Below are positions 6,620 through 8,605 of a stretch of DNA of 8,605 bases, in pieces. The notes beneath the pieces are model-generated. The model saw only the letters and a list, made by a program, of their open reading frames with translations, searched no databases and was not told the origin of the DNA. Positions within the stretch are counted from its first letter, which is position 1. The number at the start of each line of letters is the position of its first letter. The translations under genes were made by a program, and so were the position numbers. Origin of the DNA: Candidatus Doudnabacteria bacterium (lineage in GTDB: Bacteria > Patescibacteriota > Doudnabacteria > UBA920); contig JAEUSE010000027.1 in the NCBI GenBank assembly GCA_016788805.1, positions 1 through 8,605 of the forward strand, in the 5' to 3' direction.

Positions 6620-6639
6620 CTAACTCTTCTAATTCTTCT
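6620..6639 (-). repeat. Right arm of an imperfect inverted repeat flanking the four-helix-bundle gene
   Basis: Read on the minus strand, it matches 6174-6193 at 18 of 20 positions. It lies in the 68-bp spacer between trpS and the four-helix-bundle gene, otherwise occupied only by purine-rich sequence. Confidence 0.4.
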
Positions 6640-6660
6640 GTTTTTTCTAGCTCTCCTATC

Positions 6661-7641
6661 CTATAGCAGGCCGATTTTTTCTTTTACTTCACGTAATGTT
6701 TCGCGGGCAACTTCTCGAGCTTTGCGGGCACCTTCGCCGAGTACTTCCGCGAGGTACTCCGGTCGAGCAAGGAGCTCTTTTTTCTTTTCCCGGAACTCCG
6801 CAAAGTGCTCTGCTATATCTGTGGCTAAAGCTTCCTTTAACTCGCTAAACTTGAGCGTGCCCATTTGTTGCATGTCGTTAAAGTGCTCAATGTGAGCGTG
6901 GCTGCCAAAGTGGGCGAGTAGGCCTAGTAAGTTTTCGGCTCCGGCTGACTTTCCTGTACCGTCCGTTGCAGTAACTGCCTTTTTTATTTTCTCTCGTATT
7001 GTGTTTGGTTCGTCGTCTATGAACAGGCAGCTCTTTGGGTCGGACTTGCTCATTTTTTTCGTGGGATCGGCCAAACTCATAATGCGCAACGGCTTGAGCA
7101 GATAGTTTTTCGGTTCCGGAAATACTTGGCCGAACTGTTTATTAAACTTTCGGGCAATAATACGGGAGAGTTCAATATGCTGAGTTTGGTCATCTCCAAC
7201 CGGAACTTTGTTTGGTTTGTAAAGCAAAATATCCGCTGACATTAAGGCCGGATAACAAAGCAGCCCGGCATTAATGTTGGTTTTGTGCTGCTGAGCTTTG
7301 TCTTTGAACTGGGTCATGCGTTCTAGTTCGCCAAGCGGGGTAATGCACTCAAAAACCCAGGCGAGTTCGCTGTGCTCGTGTACTTGGTTTTGGAGGAAGA
7401 TAACTGATTTTTTCGGATCAAGCCCAGCCGCTATATACTCCGCGACTACTTCCAGGGTGTGTTTGCGTAGCTCTTTTGGCTCGAACGGAGTAGTTAAGGC
7501 GTGTAAATCGGCTATAAAGAAATAGCACTGCGCTTCGCCGTTATTTTGGATTTCTACGAACTGTTTGAGAGCGCCCAAGTAGTTGCCAATGTGGAGTTTA
7601 CTGGTGGCGCGGATACCAGAGAGGATGCGTTCTTTTTTCAT
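6661..7641 (-). CDS. trpS: Tryptophanyl-tRNA synthetase
   Basis: A full-length class Ic synthetase (326 residues) that charges tRNA-Trp in the cytoplasm. Visible motifs: H-I-G-N at 17-20 (HIGH signature), P-A-L-M-S-A-D-I-L-L-Y at 131-141 with Asp137 at the position that recognises the indole nitrogen in the family, G-D-D-Q-T-Q-H-I-E-L at 149-158, and K-M-S-K-S at 196-200. The ATG at 7639-7641 agrees with the family N-terminus. There is no Shine-Dalgarno, and a promoter placed exactly six bases before the ATG predicts a leaderless mRNA. Upstream lies a candidate Trp-codon attenuator (7670-7775) that would let expression respond to charged tRNA-Trp. The four-helix-bundle gene follows on the same strand. 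Confidence 0.97.
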   Translation of the reverse strand: MKKERILSGIRATSKLHIGNYLGALKQFVEIQNNGEAQCYFFIADLHALTTPFEPKELRKHTLEVVAEYIAAGLDPKKSVIFLQNQVHEHSELAWVFECITPLGELERMTQFKDKAQQHKTNINAGLLCYPALMSADILLYKPNKVPVGDDQTQHIELSRIIARKFNKQFGQVFPEPKNYLLKPLRIMSLADPTKKMSKSDPKSCLFIDDEPNTIREKIKKAVTATDGTGKSAGAENLLGLLAHFGSHAHIEHFNDMQQMGTLKFSELKEALATDIAEHFAEFREKKKELLARPEYLAEVLGEGARKAREVARETLREVKEKIGLL

Positions 7642-7647
7642 AAAATT

Positions 7648-7676
7648 AGTATAACTGAACTAAATAGTTAAAACAA
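7648..7676 (-). promoter_or_regulatory. Proximal trpS promoter, predicted leaderless
   Basis: On the minus strand: TTGTTT (7676-7671), a 17-bp spacer, and TATACT (7653-7648). Exactly six bases separate the -10 from the trpS ATG, so the expected +1 is the A of the start codon. The -35 overlaps the T-run of the upstream hairpin terminator. Confidence 0.6.
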
Positions 7677-7696
7677 AAGCACCCCGGCGGGGTGCT
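7670..7696 (-). terminator. Attenuator terminator upstream of trpS
   Basis: On the minus strand AGCACCCC (7696-7689) pairs with GGGGTGCT (7685-7678) around a GCC triloop. The T-run that follows (from 7678 down to 7670) is interrupted by one G. It begins 22 bases after the stop of the Trp-rich leader ORF and 28 bases before the trpS ATG, and is T-run-competent only on the minus strand. Confidence 0.85.
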
Positions 7697-7726
7697 GTAG
7701 AGATACACTAAAACAGCCTTACCGCC
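7686..7726 (-). promoter_or_regulatory. Candidate antiterminator stem of the trpS attenuator
   Basis: On the minus strand GGCGG (7726-7722, overlapping the last Trp and Arg codons of the leader) can pair with CCGCC (7690-7686), and GCTGT (7717-7713) with ACAGC (7698-7694). This uses five bases of the terminator's 5' arm, so the two structures exclude each other. A competing protector pairing is CGGCCT (7761-7756, leader codons 5-7) with AGGCTG (7719-7714), which includes one G-T wobble. Pairings were drawn by eye, without energy calculation. Confidence 0.55.
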
Positions 7727-7775
7727 AAAGCAGTGATTTCCACCAGATTTGATTGAGGCCGATTAATTTTTGCAT
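7719..7775 (-). CDS. Trp-rich leader peptide of trpS (candidate attenuator peptide)
   Basis: An 18-codon ORF, MQKLIGLNQIWWKSLLWR, ending in TAA. Trp codons are at positions 11, 12 and 17: three of 18, two of them adjacent. Its ATG coincides with the predicted +1 of the promoter at 7782-7810, so the transcript would be leaderless. In known systems such as trpL before trp biosynthesis genes and pheM before pheST, a ribosome stalled at codons of the scarce amino acid frees downstream RNA to form an antiterminator. Here stalling at codons 11-12 would cover the protector strand in codons 5-7 and leave the antiterminator strand free. A ribosome reaching the stop would cover that strand and allow termination. 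The frame is open upstream to a GTG at 7838, but that start lies inside the RNase J terminator. Confidence 0.7.
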   Translation of the reverse strand: MQKLIGLNQIWWKSLLWR

Positions 7776-7781
7776 ATGTGC

Positions 7782-7810
7782 AGTATAAAGGGCATCGTTG
7801 TTTTGAGCAA
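7782..7810 (-). promoter_or_regulatory. Promoter of the trpS leader
   Basis: On the minus strand: TTGCTC (7810-7805), a 17-bp spacer, and TATACT (7787-7782), then exactly six bases to the leader ATG. Position +1 falls on the A of that ATG. The -10 hexamer, the spacer length and the distance to ATG are identical to those of the proximal trpS promoter. Confidence 0.65.
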
Positions 7811-7831
7811 TTTTGTAATAGGAATAAGCAT

Positions 7832-7878
7832 AAAACACAAAGAGACTCTTTGAGTTGCAAAGAGTCTCTTTGTGTTTT
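7832..7878. terminator. Terminator of the RNase J gene
   Basis: A 21-bp perfect stem (7832-7852 with 7858-7878) closes a five-base loop. Its ends are AAAACACAAA and TTTGTGTTTT, giving a T-run on both strands. It begins six bases after the RNase J stop and separates that gene from the trpS leader unit. Confidence 0.88.
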
Positions 7879-7884
7879 AGATAG

Positions 7885-8605
7885 TTAAACTTCGGTCACT
7901 ACCGGGAGAACCATTGGTCTGCGGTTGGTTTTTTGGAAGAGGTATTCGCCGACCTGGTCACGAATAACCTGGCGGAGGAAGGCATAGTTCGGCTCGGTTT
8001 GCTTGTGGTTAGACTTATTTTCACAAATCTTCCGCACTTCATGTTTTACCTCACGAATAATGTCTTCGTTACCTTTCATGTAAATGAAACCACGTGAAAT
8101 AATATCCGGTTGGTTTATAAGTTTACCGGTTTTGTGCTCCAGCGCCACGATAATTACAAACATACCGTCGGTAGACATAACCTGTCGGTCGCGAAGTACT
8201 ACTTCGCCTACGTCGCCCACGCCGAGTCCGTCTACAAAAATGTAGCCCGCCTCTACTTTTGTATCTAGCACCTTAGCACCGCCGGCAGAGTTAAACTCCA
8301 GCACACTACCGTTGTCTAGAACAAAACAGTTTTGCGCCGGTATGCCCACACTTTGCGCTAGCTTGCTATGTGAGACAAGCATGTGGTGTTCACCGTGAAT
8401 GGGTACAAAATATTTTGGTTTGGCCAAGCCAAACATCATTTTGGGCTCTTCTTGTTGCGCGTGGCCGGAAGAGTGGATGTCTAATAATTTGCTGTAAATT
8501 ACTTCCGCGCCGGCGCGGGTAAGGTTGTCTAACACGCTCACCACGGACCGTTCAGTACCCGGAATGGGGGAGGCGGAGACAACTACCGTGTCGCCCGGCT
8601 TCACT
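7885..8605 (-). CDS. rnj: Ribonuclease J, C-terminal part (5' end beyond window)
   Basis: About 239 C-terminal residues are present; the first full codon in view, GTG at 8604-8602, is an internal Val rather than a start. The sequence opens with the family segment K-P-G-D-T-V-V-V-S-A-S-P-I-P-G. It then shows H-S-S-G-H (residues 44-48 of the visible part) and P-I-H-G-E (68-72), which belong to the metallo-beta-lactamase/beta-CASP active site. The later V-D-G-L-G-V-G-D-V-G, L-R-D-R and D-I-I-S-R-G-F motifs mark the C-terminal domain of RNase J. The enzyme combines 5' exonuclease and endonuclease activities in mRNA turnover and rRNA processing. A strong terminator follows its TAA. Nothing in the visible part looks degenerate. 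Confidence 0.95.
   Translation of the reverse strand, partial: VKPGDTVVVSASPIPGTERSVVSVLDNLTRAGAEVIYSKLLDIHSSGHAQQEEPKMMFGLAKPKYFVPIHGEHHMLVSHSKLAQSVGIPAQNCFVLDNGSVLEFNSAGGAKVLDTKVEAGYIFVDGLGVGDVGEVVLRDRQVMSTDGMFVIIVALEHKTGKLINQPDIISRGFIYMKGNEDIIREVKHEVRKICENKSNHKQTEPNYAFLRQVIRDQVGEYLFQKTNRRPMVLPVVTEV

Noticed and set aside
7642..7831. T-box riboswitch controlling trpS
   Set aside because: The leader is too short and I see no T-box consensus sequence; the short Trp-rich ORF with terminator explains the region better.
7719..7838. 39-codon version of the Trp-rich ORF starting at GTG 7838
   Set aside because: The GTG lies within the arm of the RNase J terminator, upstream of the leader promoter, and has no better ribosome binding site; the promoter places +1 on the internal ATG at 7775.

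Overview
The window looks like a chromosomal segment of a Patescibacteria (Candidate Phyla Radiation) bacterium, probably of the Parcubacteria type. This is inferred from three things: compact genes with poor or absent Shine-Dalgarno sequences, a free-standing S23-type four-helix-bundle gene, and secreted FN3 proteins with a duplicated C-terminal domain of a style I associate with this group. No rRNA, tRNA, CRISPR array or insertion sequence is visible.

Layout, left to right. A small predicted lipoprotein gene (+, 100-456) converges on the ATPase gene ychF (-, 528-1604), with a bidirectional hairpin terminator between them. Divergent from ychF is a two-gene unit (+): an inositol-monophosphatase-family enzyme (1738-2508) and a 605-residue phosphoglucomutase/phosphomannomutase (2527-4344). 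A strong extended -10 promoter then drives two tandem paralogues (+, 4432-5337 and 5366-6157). Both are secreted proteins with an N-terminal FN3 domain and a nearly identical, gapless C-terminal domain. They converge at a perfect 40-nt palindromic terminator on a minus-strand block: a four-helix-bundle gene (6224-6592), trpS (6661-7641), a regulatory leader (7670-7810) and the 3' part of an RNase J gene (7885 to the window edge).

The most interesting part is the roughly 240-nt gap between RNase J and trpS. It holds, in order on the minus strand: the RNase J terminator; a promoter (TTGCTC, 17-nt spacer, TATACT); an 18-codon ORF starting exactly at the predicted +1 with three Trp codons (two adjacent); and a GC-rich hairpin with a T-run just before trpS. 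Alternative pairings consistent with protector and antiterminator stems can be drawn. This is the layout of a ribosome-mediated Trp attenuator, placed here in front of tryptophanyl-tRNA synthetase, with a leader peptide read from a leaderless transcript. A second promoter with identical geometry sits between the terminator and trpS and also predicts a leaderless trpS mRNA.

How the genes fit together: ychF, trpS and RNase J are housekeeping translation and RNA-metabolism genes. The IMPase/PGM pair belongs to sugar-phosphate metabolism. The FN3 pair is probably exported to the cell surface. All ten stop codons seen are TAA or TAG.
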